64,000 bases of DNA from Nilaparvata lugens (taxonomy: Eukaryota > Arthropoda > Insecta > Hemiptera > Delphacidae): the NCBI RefSeq assembly GCF_014356525.2, contig NC_052518.1:30968559-31032558 (forward strand). The letters are read 5' to 3'. Made by a program: the position numbers and the translations under genes. Positions within the stretch are counted from its first letter, which is position 1. Each line of letters opens with the position of its first letter. The notes under the pieces were generated by a model, which saw nothing but the letters and a program-made list of their open reading frames with translations, was not told the origin of the DNA and did no database searches. Below are positions 48,003 through 60,109 of the stretch, in pieces.

Positions 48003-50970
48003 CTAGGGCCGGACAGTTTCAGACATTTGTTCCAAAAGATGTTTTTTTAAAGTTAGGATGAAGCTCGCTCGGCTCTCGATGGACCTGATAGAAACAGGAA
48101 GTGCATTCCATGCACGACAGGCACTGACTAAGAAGGATTTTGTGAAAATAGTAGTTCGATGATTGGGTATCCTTAAAGTACTTTCTCCGGTTCTAGTATG
48201 TGAAGCATCTATCCTCCTACCTTCAGAGACAAATTTGAAATCATCTTTAAAATAGTTCGGATTACCGTATATCAAGATATCTCTAACAAGCTTGACTATT
48301 CGAAAAAGCCTCTGATTGGGAAGCTTTAATGTTGAACTAGCAATGTGGGCTGGGGTGATATGATCATGGCGTTGGAGAGAGTAGACGAAGCGTAGACAAT
48401 AATTTTGGCAACGCTGTAGTTTATCATTCAGAGTGACTTGCATATCGTTAAGAACAGAATTACAATACATTAAATGTGGGAAGATGAGAGATTGAACCAA
48501 TAATAATTTAATGTTTCTAGGGAGGATATCGTGCATTTTCTTCAATGCATGCATGGCTGAGAATACCTTTTTACAAGTTTTGTTCACTTGTTCTGACCAG
48601 TCAAGAGTATTATTCATAATAATGCCTAAATTTTTAACTGAGCTACAGTAAGGAATGTCATTACCGTCTACACTAATTTTGTGAATCGATTCAAGGTCAA
48701 TATTGTTTATAAGACGAGAATATCCAATTATAATGGGTTGTGTTTTGATGGGATTAAGCTTAAGGCCATTTTTCTTTGTCCATTCCACTATCGAATTGAT
48801 ATCCTGATTCATTATTCCAACTGTTTCATTAATTTTTGTTATGGGACAGCTTAAATAGATTTGAAGGTCGTCTGCATAAGTATGGAAACTGGAGAATTTG
48901 ATAATGGAAGAAAGGTCATTAGCATACAAAGTGAAGAGGAGAGGGCCTAAAATTGAACCTTGTGGTACTCCATGCATAACGTTTTTCCAAGTTGACTTTT
49001 TGTCACCGACAGATACACATTGTTTCCTACCTAATAGATAGGATTTAAACCAAACTAACGAGTTGTGACTGAAACCAAGAATAGCCAACTTATTCAGAAG
49101 GACTGTATGATCAACAGTATCGAATGCTTTAGAAAAATCAATTGGGTGAGGATGGTGCATTTTCTTTGGTCCATAGCTAACCTTATATCATCAGTGACAC
49201 GAAGCAGAGCTGTCTCAGTTGAATGGAATTTTCTAAAGCCTGATTGAAAGTTATGAAGCTTACTATTGTTGTCTAGAAATTTTACAACTTGAGCATGAAT
49301 GAGTCTTTCTAGCACTTTGGACAATGCAGGTAAAATACTGATTGGTCTAAAATCCTCAACTTTATTGGGTGATGGAACTTTATTTAGAGGGCGAACCAGA
49401 GCAAACTTCCAGTTTTCAGGGAAAATGCCTTCTTCAAGTGACTTGTTGAAAATGTATGTAATGGTTGGTAAAACAGCAAATAACATCTTCTTGATAAATT
49501 TAATAGGAATTTTGTCTACACCCATAGCATTACTATGAATACGTTGAATTGCTCTGAAAGTGTCTTCTTCTGAGATTGGATGGAAATGAAATTGATCAGT
49601 GATCGGTAAATCTAAGTTTGTAACCTGCTCTTCAAGATCATCAATGTGATTAGCAATGACAACTTCGTCGCGTTGGTTAGAGTGTGAAACGAAATGGTCA
49701 TTTATATTATTCAATGGTAAGTCAATTTGTGGATTCGATTTCTCTTTGCCAAGCCCGAATTCTTTTATTCCCTGCCAAAGTGATTAGAGTCTTGTCTATT
49801 GTTTGTCATAAATGAATTCAAGTACCTAATCTTTGAGTTCCGTAATTCCTGTTTAACCCTATTTCTAAGGCTCCTATACTCTATCAAACTGTCCAAGTCA
49901 AATGTCTTTTTAAATTTTCTATGTGCTTTGTCTCTACGTCCCATCATCTTAAGTATGTCTTCAGTCATCCACGGTACTCGTCGTTTTCTATTAATCCTCC
50001 TTGTCACATAAGGTGCATGTTTGTCATACAAAGTCAAAGTCCAATTCTCGAAAGTCTTGACCATGTCATCAACTGAGGGTAATGCTTCAATTTGATGCCA
50101 TGGAGTCTGAGCCACATCAGTCAGGAAGGCGGCTTCATCAAAGTTTTTGAAGTCTCTATAAGTGATAATTTTCTGTTCTGGCTTGGGTATCTTATGGGAA
50201 AGTACACAGTAGATCAAATCATGTCTAGAAATAGCTGGGACTGAGATTTGGCCTGCTTGAACAACCTCATTGGGATCACTAACAATGAGAAGGTCAATGA
50301 GTGTGTCTGATTCATTAGTATGATGAGTTGGATCGAGAGGTAAAATAGTCATGTTTAGGCATTGGAAAATTGTAGTCAGTTGAAAGTAGTCAAAGTTACG
50401 ATTTGTCATGTTCAAGTCGGTGTTCATATCCCCCATAACTAGTATACGGTTATAACAAGGCATAAGAGAAAGCAAGGCACTTTCGAAATCTGTGAAATGA
50501 CCTATTTTTGGTGGGCGATAACAGATACCAACGAGTAATTTATCAGTACTAGATAAGGATAATTCAAGTAGCATAAACTCTGGTCTGGAACAATACTCTT
50601 GTTTAGATGTGATTAAAACTTTTGTTTTGATACCTTCTTTCACATAAATTGCTACACCCCCACAAGCTTTATTTAATCTATCATTCCGGAAAAGATTATA
50701 TCCAGGCAATGCAACAAAATTTGATGAAATACTAGGCTTCAAAAATGATTCGGAAATTCCGATTATATTGAAGTCCTGAAAACGGAAGATTGCTCTGAGT
50801 TCATCAATGTGGCAACTGAGGGATTGTACGTTAAGGTGAGCAGCCTTGAAAAGTTTTTTGAAAGAGTGGAGCTTATTTGCTAGAAACATACCTGCGTCAT
50901 TATTACTATTATTGAAATAATCATACCTACTTGAGGGCGAGCGAGCTGACGTGTCAGTGAGAGGCATCAT
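48003..50970 (-). pseudogene. LINE ORF2: APE endonuclease and reverse transcriptase, two frameshifts
   Basis: Endonuclease at 50970-49765 (HLNVQSLSCHIDEL, IIGISESFLKP, CYRPPK, VMGDMNTDL, SRHDLIYCVL). Reverse transcriptase at 49714-49094 and 49160-48003 (DFRPISILPALSKVLER, FSKAFDTVDH, VPQGSILGPLLF, YADDLQIY). Frames break near 49765 and near 49140. Both catalytic cores are recognisable; the element is inactive as read here. Confidence 0.8.
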
Positions 50971-51224
50971 GGAAGCAGCAGACCAATCGTGAACCGACCT
51001 CAGAACAACACATGACGGGGAAAATGGGGATGAAACTGATAAAACTTAACCTAAATGAAAAAGTCTCTTGATTCGAGTGCATTCAGCATGCCTTGACAGT
51101 TCGGCTCCCTTCACTATTTAAAGCACTAGTTCAAAACAAAATTCACTAAACACAATAAGATGTAGATGTGTGGAGTTCTGGTGATGAATAATCCTAATGG
51201 TGAATAAGACGAAGATTGAGGAAG

Positions 51225-51475
51225 AGCTGGTAGTGGGAGATCTGGTCCAAGTGGAGATAGAGCGAGTAGGTATCCAGTAGTGGAAGAATCGGGTCCAAGT
51301 GGAGGTAAGCGAGAAGGAATCCAGTAGTGGAAGATCGAGTCCAAGTGGAGACAGAGAGAGATGGAATCCAGTGGTGGAAAATCGAGTCCAAGTGGAGATA
51401 GAGAGAGATGGAATCCAGTAGTGGAAGATCGTGTTCATGGTGGAGATAGAGCGAAATGGGATCCAGTAAAAACTG
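51225..51475. repeat. About 58-bp minisatellite (probable LINE 5' region)
   Basis: Four to five units with GTGGAAGATCGAGTCCAAGT and GGAGATAGAGAGAGATGGAATCC. It lies just upstream of the LINE endonuclease, which fits repeated 5' UTR units of some insect LINEs. The translations across it (repetitive TGFHLSLSPLGLD) are not genes. Confidence 0.75.
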
Positions 51476-51924
51476 AAAAAGAGAAGAAAAAGCCAGCAGA
51501 AAAACGAAAAATCTTTGAAGAAAGTTATCAATTGAGAAAAGATACATAATACAACTCGCACCTTGGGAGGAAGACTGCTCCAACTCGAAAATTGTCAATT
51601 TTGATCTTGTGTATTTTAGTTGGTTTCTATGCACTTTATTCGGTGGAAGACTGTTCCAAGTCAAAACTCGTTCCAATTATTCTATAATATATCACAGAAT
51701 GTTCAGTATTCCTATTTTGAACACCAATGCAATCATTTACAGGAAGACTAAGCCATATTATGAATGAAAACATAAATACAGGCCACTTTTAAGAAGTAAT
51801 AAGTGAACTAAAACAGTTGGAATCAGAGAAATTGAGCAGAAAATTCTAAGAGCAGAAAATCAAGTTTGAATACCTATGAAAATTTTAAAACTGCTCTCCT
51901 GAATAAACGACTTTTTTAAGCTGG

Positions 51925-52102
51925 AACAGTCCTCCTTAGAGGGGGGAGAGGGAGTGAGAGAGAGAGAGGGAGGGGAAATCTATTTTTAGAACGACCCCCA
52001 CCCTTCGGGCGGGGGGAAGGGGTGGCGGGATGGACGAGGGGCGAGAGGGGGGAGGGGATTTCGAGCAGAAAAGTCAGTCTAAAGTGTTAAAATCCCTCTA
52101 CT
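51925..52102 (-). repeat. Right terminal inverted repeat of the outer unit, outer part
   Basis: Reverse complement of 11904-12050: GGAAATCTATTTTTAGAAC, G-rich tract with GATGGACGAGGGG, then GAGCAGAAAAG and the end CTCTACT at 52102, followed by TATGTA. Confidence 0.8.
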
Positions 52103-52108
52103 TATGTA
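52103..52108 (+). repeat. Right target-site duplication of the outer unit (TATGTA)
   Basis: Identical to 11898-11903. Confidence 0.85.
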
Positions 52109-53035
52109 CTTACTATTTTGAGTTAAAAAGTATGATTTAAGTTGCTAGAATTTCTTCAATTCGTTTGAATTTTTTTTTCTTTTTTAAAAAATTTTCTCTT
52201 GTACTTGAATTTATTAAGTTTAAATCTCTTGAATTTGGATTTCTTTAGTTTAATTTTCTTTTATTTTGTTTATTCACTTGTGCTTAATTGGGGTGTCCAA
52301 TGAATAATATAAGGCTTTCATAGTGAGATTGAGATGTGTCTATCAGTTTCGTTCTTCTTGACAGAGAATGATGATAAAATTGTTGTTTTTGGATTGGATT
52401 CTTTAACGTGTTTCGGTGGTTTGTTTTTCTAACTCATTCAGAAGGTGGAATTATTGATATTTCAGAGAGGTGATGATAAAGTCAGGATAACATCTTTGTT
52501 GATAATATTATGATAGAGTAAAGAATTTCTCTGCCTTCCTTTCCCCCGTATTCTTAGTTTCTTGTCACTATCTGTCACTGTTATCACTATCTTTTTGTCT
52601 TCCAAATTCTACCATTGTTTAAAGTTCTTGCTATGATAACAACCACCGCACTGCATTTTTACTATTTACTATACAAGTCGTTCATATATTTGAATGATTT
52701 CTTATTCATATTCCACTTTCGACATCTCAGTCTCACTTTCAATTCTGATTCATTTGTCTCAAAACAAATGCTTGATATAATTACATGAGAATGTATGCTT
52801 GCCTTTGAATATTATGCATAAAAGGCCTAACGTCTTACTAAAAGTTCTAACTAGCACTATCCCCATTTTAAACAATAATTTTGGCTTTATAATGAAATTC
52901 TGAGCTTGAAAAAAAATGATAATGTGAATTTATTACACATTTTCACATAAAAAAAAATCAATTTATTACATCTCTTTTTGCATAACAACCACTAAATTAA
53001 TTTTCTATTGAATTACACGGCTGTACACAGGCTAA
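52109..53035. other. Intergenic, no gene seen
   Basis: AT-rich, with a TTGAATTT-type low-complexity part near 52150-52260. No reverse transcriptase follows, so the LINE ORF1 at 11174 has no visible partner on this side of the Polinton insertion. Confidence 0.5.
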
Positions 53036-55440
53036 CTCAAATTCAAATTCAAATTCAAATTCAAATTTATTCACACTCATAAATACATATACAGAAACCA
53101 AATAGAGTCTAGCTTGACAAATACAACAATAGTCCATCTAAAATTTAATAATAGATTGTAAGTAATAGTATATAATAAAATAATATATAATATAATATTA
53201 ATGTGAACAATAACTGCTCACAAAGTGCTTCATGAAGCACTTGTCCGTGAGCAGGAGTTGAGGTTTAATCGGATATAGGAGGAAAAAACCTACACACACA
53301 CAAACACACACACATTCAATCACCATCATCAAGTAATTTTATTGATTGATTGTAGCATTTCCTCTCTTTAAATATACTTATATTATGAAATGTAGTTAAA
53401 AATGCGAAAAAATGGGAGGAAGAATCACCAGTATAATTTTTTTCAACATAATTCATGACAAGAGAAGGAAAAAAATTAAAAATAAAAGATGAGACATAAC
53501 AGCGATAAATAAAACAATGTTTGCAGATCAAAGCTCAAAGCAAAGGTTAAACTTTAAAGGATACAGAAGTAACTACAGTAAAAATACCATACTACACTGA
53601 AATTCATATTCAATAATGGATTAGATATTAGCACCATGTGTTTCTCAGCTTACTACTTTGAATAAGTCTTCTACTTCTAATGGTGAATGAAGCCATAGCC
53701 AACTCTTCGTCTGTTTTAGGAATTTCTTGAGATTCTGTAGCTTTCTAATCTCATCTGGGAGAATATTGAAGAATTTAGGTCCAAGGAATAAAAAGCATCT
53801 CTGGAAGGTAGTGCTATTTGGTTTGGGGAGTCTGATTAGCATCCTTGTAGTTTGCCTAGTTATCTGCTGATTTTGTTCAAGATTCCCCATTTGATTCCTA
53901 TCCCCACTCATTTTATAAAACAAAGATAAAACTTTCAGTACATACATGTATCTGAAAGGTAGAATTCCGAAAAACCTGAATATTGGGAAAGTATGCGTTC
54001 GTCTATTAGCTCCAAACATTATTCTAACAATTGATTTTTGTAGGACTATAAGATTTTTAAAATGAGACATGAAGGTAGATGCATAACATGAGATTCCGTA
54101 TTCCAGCCTACTATTGAAGAAAGAGAAAAAAAATACACGAAGAATATTTACAGGGAAGAATTGACGCAGTTGATAGAAAGTCCTAACCAAGTATAAGAGG
54201 TACCCTTTTACTTTATTCACATGCAAATCCCAATTTAGACTTTGATCCAATATTAGCCCAAGATATTTAATAGAGTCAGATTGTTGAATTACCTCACAGT
54301 CACAACTCACAGATCTGCAACCGACCTGATGATACCTGACAGGATCAGTGAAACTAAATGGTGATGATAATGGAAAGTTTATATAGGAAGTCTTGCTCGC
54401 ATTTAGTGCTAGTTTGTTACAGTTGAACCAGCATCGCAAATCAAACAAATCCAGCTGCATCATTTCATGCAGTTCTTCTTCATTTTTAGCAGAATACGCT
54501 AGGGCTGTGTCATCGGCAAAAGATGTAATTGATCCAAAAAATGTGTGGGAAAACAAATCATTAATGTAGACTAAAAACAATATAGGGCCCAAAACGGATC
54601 CTTGCGGAACGCCGTATTTAACTGTTGTCAGCTCGCTATCACAACCCAAAATAGACACATACTGCTTTCTATCCATCAAGTATGATTTTAACCACATGTT
54701 GGTAACACCACGGACACCAGCAGCATGAAGCTTATTCAACAAGGTGCTGTGTTCAACTGTGTCGAAAGCCTTTCGGATGTCCAAGAATAGACCAGATGTT
54801 CTATTTTTATGTGGTATGTTGATGCTGTGATAAATATCTGACATAAACTTATATAATGCCTGTTCTGTGTTCAAGCCCTCCTGAAATCCAAATTGGTTTC
54901 TATTAAAATAGTTCACTTTATTGAAAAAGCTCATTAATCTTTTCTTAAAAAGTTTCTCTAGAATTTTTGAGAAGACTGAAAGCAGTGAGATGGGTCTATA
55001 ATTTGAAATTTCTCTATTCGATCCACTCTTAAAAATAGGTATTACCTTAGCTGTTTTTAGATTTGATGGGAAATGGCCATTCAAAAAGCTGGCATTAAAA
55101 ATGTGAAAAAGAACAGGAACAATAGCATAAGCTATAGATTTTATTAAACTGGAGGAAATATTATCAGGACCTGGAGATTTTCCATTTTTCAATTTATTTA
55201 TTTCAGTTAGTAGTTCTTGATAGCTAATAGGATTTAAGAAAAAAGAATTTTGGATAAAATCACTTTTAAATTTTCTATCATGATTTTCTCTCATGGATTC
55301 ATCTGGGTCATGTATTGAAGAAACTATTTCATCAGATATATTTATGAAGTATTCATTGAATTTGTTAGCCAGAACGTTTCCATCTGTTATTAGATTATCT
55401 CCACAATGCAGATGGATCAACTTTCGTTTGGAAACTGATT
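53036..55440 (-). mobile_element. CR1/Jockey-like LINE, 5'-truncated
   Basis: The 3' end at 53036 is a tandem repeat of AAATTC (about 6 units), a typical non-poly(A) LINE tail. One long reverse transcriptase frame (53645-55420) remains. The endonuclease is missing; the element is cut at about 55440, head to head with the next LINE. Confidence 0.75.
53645..55420 (-). CDS. LINE reverse transcriptase, truncated but open
   Basis: 591 aa. Motifs in order: LKNGKSPGPDNI, NYRPISLLSVFSKILEK, QFGFQEGLNTEQAL, LFLDIRKAFDTVEH (first catalytic Asp), VPQGSVLGPILFL, SFADDTALAYS (catalytic FADD), then a C-terminal DUF-like region (SRLEYGISCYAS). No in-frame stops, so this is probably a recent insertion. Confidence 0.8.
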   Translation of the reverse strand: MIHLHCGDNLITDGNVLANKFNEYFINISDEIVSSIHDPDESMRENHDRKFKSDFIQNSFFLNPISYQELLTEINKLKNGKSPGPDNISSSLIKSIAYAIVPVLFHIFNASFLNGHFPSNLKTAKVIPIFKSGSNREISNYRPISLLSVFSKILEKLFKKRLMSFFNKVNYFNRNQFGFQEGLNTEQALYKFMSDIYHSINIPHKNRTSGLFLDIRKAFDTVEHSTLLNKLHAAGVRGVTNMWLKSYLMDRKQYVSILGCDSELTTVKYGVPQGSVLGPILFLVYINDLFSHTFFGSITSFADDTALAYSAKNEEELHEMMQLDLFDLRCWFNCNKLALNASKTSYINFPLSSPFSFTDPVRYHQVGCRSVSCDCEVIQQSDSIKYLGLILDQSLNWDLHVNKVKGYLLYLVRTFYQLRQFFPVNILRVFFFSFFNSRLEYGISCYASTFMSHFKNLIVLQKSIVRIMFGANRRTHTFPIFRFFGILPFRYMYVLKVLSLFYKMSGDRNQMGNLEQNQQITRQTTRMLIRLPKPNSTTFQRCFLFLGPKFFNILPDEIRKLQNLKKFLKQTKSWLWLHSPLEVEDLFKVVS

Positions 55441-55582
55441 TACTGCAATGATTTGATGAAATAGTGAATGAAATAATGATTTACTCCAATGAAATATCTT
55501 CATAAGGAAGGTAAATTATTTTTTACCCTTCTTCTTCTTTTACTTTTCTTTATTTTTACATTTTCAATTTATTTTTTCTTTC

Positions 55583-58500
55583 TTGTACATTCTCCCGACT
55601 TGCAAAATTGAATTATTTTTCATCATGGTTTTGTTGGATGATTTTAGCGATAATATTGAAGATGGATGCTATAATACTATAGAAATAGAAGATATACTCG
55701 ATTTTCAACCATTTAACACTTTTAATGAAGGCTGCCGATCCTCCTTAAATATCTTACATTTGAACATACGCAGCATGAGGTGTAATTTCGATGAGTTTTC
55801 ATATATGCTGCAGCATTGTAAAACTGATTATCACTTGATAATTTTGTCGGAGACATGGTTGTCTGATTATCATGAGTTTAACTTCAATCTAAATGGCTAT
55901 CAAGTAATTGATTCACCGGCTATATTTAGTAAGTCTGATGGATTATGTATATTTATAAAGGAGAATTTGAGGACTGAGACTCTGGAAATTGATATTGCTT
56001 CAGCAAATTCAATTATTCTAGATGTTCATGATCCACAGTTGCAGCGAGATTTCACAATTATTGCAGTTTACAGATCCCCATCATTACGGGTTGATGAGTT
56101 TATTGGAGACCTAGGCCAGTGCTTAGAAAAATTGGAAGATAGAGATAACATTATTTTGGTCGGCGACATAAATATTAATAAAAATCTAAATACAAATCTT
56201 GTAAATGAATACTGTAGCTTACTGCATTTAAACGGTTTCCAATCTTATATCAATAAATCAACTAGAATTCAAGGTAATTCAGTTTCCTGTCTTGATCATA
56301 TTTTCTATAAGAGTAGGAAACCTAAATCTGAAGAGATTTTAGGTGTTATTTTTAAAACAAGCATCACGGACCACTTCGGAATAGGCCTTGTTGTGGGGTT
56401 CTTGGACCTCACACTCGAACCTAAAGAGCAAGTGAAATTCATTGAAAAATAAATTATCCACAGCTAACTGATGTTCTAAAAAAAGAATCTTGGGATTGTA
56501 TAATGAAGGGGTGTGACTTGGAAAATCTAACATAAATTTTTATTAATAGACTAAATGAACATATAAAGACTGCTAAAACTAAAGTTAATCTGTGGCATAA
56601 ACTACAGCCATTAAAGAATTGGATGAGCGTGAATTTGATCAACTGCATAAGAAGACAAGACAAAATGTATAAAAATATGGCAAAACAACCCCTAAACCTT
56701 GAACTAAGGAACAAATACACTAGATATAGAAACATGCTGAGGAATCTAATAAAGAAAGCTAAACAGGATTATTTCAAAAATAAAATAGCACAAAATAAAA
56801 CAAACTGTAAAAAATTATGGAGTTGTATTAATGAATTACTTGACAAAAAAACTAGGAACACTAATATTTAAATTGAGCCCACCATACTCAACAAGCATTT
56901 TTCTGAAGTGGGTAAGACCTATGCTGAGAGATTGCGATTGAATTCTATCCCTAGAAATATCAACCAAGCAAATTTTCCTGAAACCCATATAAATTCTCCT
57001 AACTCCTTTTTCTTTTATCCAACGAATGAACATGAAATAATAAACACAGTAAGGACTCTAAAAGATAATTCTTCACCGGGTATTGACAAAATCAGCAATA
57101 AATGTTCAAGAAATATATCCAATTATATAGCAAAACCTTTAGCTTTTATTATAAACGAATGTTTCAAACATGGACACTTTCCGCAGGAGTTTAAAGTTGC
57201 AAGGGTTGTTCCACTATATAAGGCGGGGGATGTAAATGATCCATCAAACTACAGACCAATAAGCTTACTTTGCAGTTTATCAAAGGTTATGGAGAAGGTA
57301 ATAAAAATAAGACTTATAAACTATCTAGATAACCATAACATTATAAATAAAAATCAATATGGGTTTCAGGCTGGGAAGAGTACACAAGATGACATATCAC
57401 ATCTCTTAAACATTGTTACTGAGAATTTTACAAGTAGTAGGAAGACTCTTACAGTTTTTTTGGATCTGGCGAAAGCCTTCGATACAATACCTCACAAAAA
57501 ACTGTTAACAAAGTTGGAAAACCTAGGAATTAGGGGTATAGCTCTAAAATTGTTTGAAAATTATTTAAAGGATAGAACACAAATAATAACTATTGGTGAC
57601 AAGACAGATCAAACAAATTTATCAGGATATGGTGTACCACAGGGTACGGTGCTTTCTCCGATACTATTCCTCATTTATATAAATGACCTACTAAATTTGA
57701 GCACTGATAAAAGAACGCTTATCTCGTTTTCCGATGATACCACGGTAACATTTACAGGTACATCATGGGAGGATGTATATGCTCTTGCAGCAGAGGGATT
57801 GAGCATCGTTGAGTCTTGGTTGAATGAAAATACACTCACACTCAATCAAAAAAAGTACATATATAACTTTTCCACCAAATGCTAGACTCAGCCTATAAAT
57901 CTGACCTTGAAGTTGCATTCTCCTTCCTGCAGTCTGCCTGCATCAACCCCTTGTCAGTGTGCAGTACTGGATAAAACAGACTCTGCCAAGTACCTTGGGA
58001 TTATTATTGATTCACATCTTAGATGGAACTGTCAAATTGATGATAAATGTAAAAAGCTAAAATATCTAATTTATAGATTTCACAGAATTAGTTTGTTTAA
58101 TGATAAAAGTATTTCAAAGTTGCTTTATACTGCTTATGTTCAATCCATCTTGCAGTATGGTTTACTGGCGTGGGGTGGTGCGGCGGGTTGTCACATAGGT
58201 AAGTTGTTTGTGGTGCAAAAGCATATTATGAGAGCAGCGTTGGGTAAGCCCAGACTCTACCCAAGCTCAGAGTTATTTAGAGAATTTGATGTTCTGACTC
58301 TAAGACAGCTCTATATTAAAAGTCTAATTCAGTATGTGGATAAAAATAAAATTCAACATGATATCCGTGAAACCCCGTACAACCTAAGAAATTTGACAGT
58401 GGTCCAAAACAGAGTTGACCTGAATGTTTGTCGATATCAATTCAATTACAGAGTTAATAGATTAATAAATGTTGTGCCTAGTAGAATTATTAAAATAAGC

Positions 58501-59045
58501 TGTAAGAAACATAACTCTAAGGAAGTGGATAATTGGATAAAAACAAATGATCTTATTGTATGGTGATCTGAGTTTGTCAGGTACCTATTTCTTGTCTACC
58601 GATTTTTTAAGAGTTGTGGAGGATTTCCGTTGTGTTTCTGTATTGAACTTACTTAATTTTCAAAACTCAATATTTCATTTTGTAGTTTGTGTATTTCTGT
58701 CTGTCTGAAGAGTGTTCTCATAACTATGTCTTATTCTATTTGTAGGAATACTTAATAATGTAGAAAAATATAAGTAATATATATATATAATATAAGTGAA
58801 TATATAAATTTTGTAATATATTTCACATAAGAAAAATAATCAAAATAGTTCATGCATTGTTTTTGCTTAGAATAGTTCGCCTTCTTACTGCTTTGTTGTG
58901 ATCAGAATTTATATAGACTCCTTCCTGCGCTCAGGTTTTTACCTTTGCAGGGAGATATTTCTTCATAGACTAATGTAATATTTCTGTTTCTGTGGATGTA
59001 TTTTTTTTTGTTTGAGGAAATAAAAAAATTTGATTTGAAAATTTG
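55583..59045 (+). mobile_element. CR1/Jockey-like LINE, near full length, degenerate
   Basis: Plus-strand element with endonuclease (55625-56452), reverse transcriptase (56623-58566) and a 3' UTR ending in repeats of ATTTGATTTG near 59030-59055. It belongs to a different subfamily from the minus-strand LINE at 53036-55440, so the head-to-head pair is not one twin-primed insertion. Confidence 0.7.
55625..58566 (+). pseudogene. LINE ORF2 with endonuclease and reverse transcriptase, several breaks
   Basis: Endonuclease 55625-56452: LHLNIRSMRCNFDEF, ILSETWLSDYH, VYRSPSLRVDEF, LVGDININKN, CLDHIFYKS, ITDHFGIG. Reverse transcriptase 56623-56871, 56908-57885, 57907-58566: NSSPGIDKISNK, NYRPISLLCSLSKVMEK, FLDLAKAFDTIPHK, VPQGTVLSPILF, SFSDDTTVTF (SDD in place of ADD), LQYGLLAWGGA. 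Breaks at 56450, 56871 and 57886. Confidence 0.8.
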
Positions 59046-59055
59046 ATTTGAATTT

Positions 59056-59405
59056 GATCAAAATCGTTGGAGCCGTTTTCGAGAAAATCTCGAAAAACCC
59101 GGTTTTTGACAACATTTTCACCATTTTAGCCGCCATCTTGAATCGCATTGGATCGAAATTGTTCGTGTCGGATCCTTATATTGTAAGGACCTTACGTTCC
59201 AAATTTCAAGTCATTCCGTTGATTGGGATATGAGATATCGTGTACACAGACGCACATACACACAACACACACACACACAGACCAATACCCAAAAACCACT
59301 TTTTTGGACTCAGGGGACCTTGAAACGTATAGAAATTGGGGTACCTTAATTTTTTTCGGAAAGCAATACTTTCCTTACCTATGTTAATAGGGGAAGGAAA
59401 GTAAA
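59056..59405. repeat. Dispersed repeat candidate with CA tract
   Basis: Contains TTGGAGCCGTTTTCGAGAAAA, CCGGTTTTTGAC, a CACACACAC tract at 59260-59280, GGGGACCTTGAAACG and GGAAAGCAATACTTTCCTTACC (a small inverted repeat). Such blocks are dispersed in insect genomes. I could not define its ends or class. Confidence 0.4.
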
Positions 59406-60100
59406 AAATGTTAATAACTTAATCCTCACAGATTATTTTAGATTGAACGGCACTTGAAAACCACATATGTTTATCATGTGTATGATAAGTTATGTTCAAT
59501 CTAATAGAATCTATTGGTGTTAACACAACTTTACTATGTGACTGCCTGAAGTTAATATTATATCAATTTGAATTTACAATTCGAGACCGCAGCTCGGAAA
59601 AAGAAGAGATGATTAGCTCATAATATCGGGGACTGAGCTTCGCTCAGGAGTACAAAAGCATAAACAATTTATTACGAAAGAAGGAATTATAATGAAAAAC
59701 CATTTTGGCCATGTGGTTTTTGAGAAGCGGTGATGAATAGGTCAGTGGTAGGCTATTTGGCTTTTATATAATATTCCATTTCATATTCATATTGATTATT
59801 CTTTCAGGTTGAATGTCATACTTATTAGATATATTGGAATAGTTATCTTGGAGTTTGGTAGAAATATATTACATTTGCATAGAACTCAATTTATTTATTT
59901 AAGTTATCTTCATAATTCTATTTATCTTCTATCTAATTCTAATAGGTTACCAACCCATCCCTATCTCATATGATTAACCTTTAATCATAATCATATACCT
60001 ACATGACTAAAAAACAGCAGACATCCAATTTACTAGAACAAATAGGCTAATGGAGTGCCTTCAAGTTCAGATGTAGTCAACACGCCTAACTTCTTCCTAC
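59406..60100. other. Intergenic, nothing recognisable
   Basis: AT-rich; no gene, RNA or array supported. Confidence 0.4.
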
Positions 60101-60109
60101 ATTCGCTAC

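Larger units (their letters stand above)
47376..51924 (-). mobile_element. Jockey/CR1-like LINE inserted in the right outer TIR
   Basis: Minus-strand non-LTR retrotransposon. Its 3' end at 47376 has an ATTGATTGATTTATTGATTG-type short repeat instead of poly(A). Coding part 48003-50970. The 5' limit is uncertain; it includes a minisatellite region up to about 51924, where the outer TIR resumes. Target duplication is not visible because the site is itself a purine microsatellite. Confidence 0.7.
11904..52102. mobile_element. Outer Polinton-bounded unit, 40.2 kb, nested and rearranged
   Basis: Both ends start 5'-AGTAG and align without gaps: the left end reads inward to CTTTTTTGCTC, and the right end read inward reaches CTTTTCTGCTC at the same distance (36 bases). 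C-rich and CTC-repeat tracts follow on both sides. A perfect 6-bp duplication flanks it. Inside are Polinton fragments, a second complete Polinton (22304-42152), a captured non-Polinton gene in two orientations, an assembly gap and a LINE in the right TIR. The internal gene order is not that of one element, so recombination or misassembly has occurred within it. Confidence 0.75.

Noticed and set aside
51118..51676. Repetitive TGFHLSLSPLGLD-type protein on the minus strand
   Set aside because: The frame arises from a 58-bp minisatellite and has no start context or homology.
53036..58566. One LINE with 5' inversion (twin priming)
   Set aside because: The two reverse transcriptases differ throughout and each has its own tail repeat, so they are two insertions.
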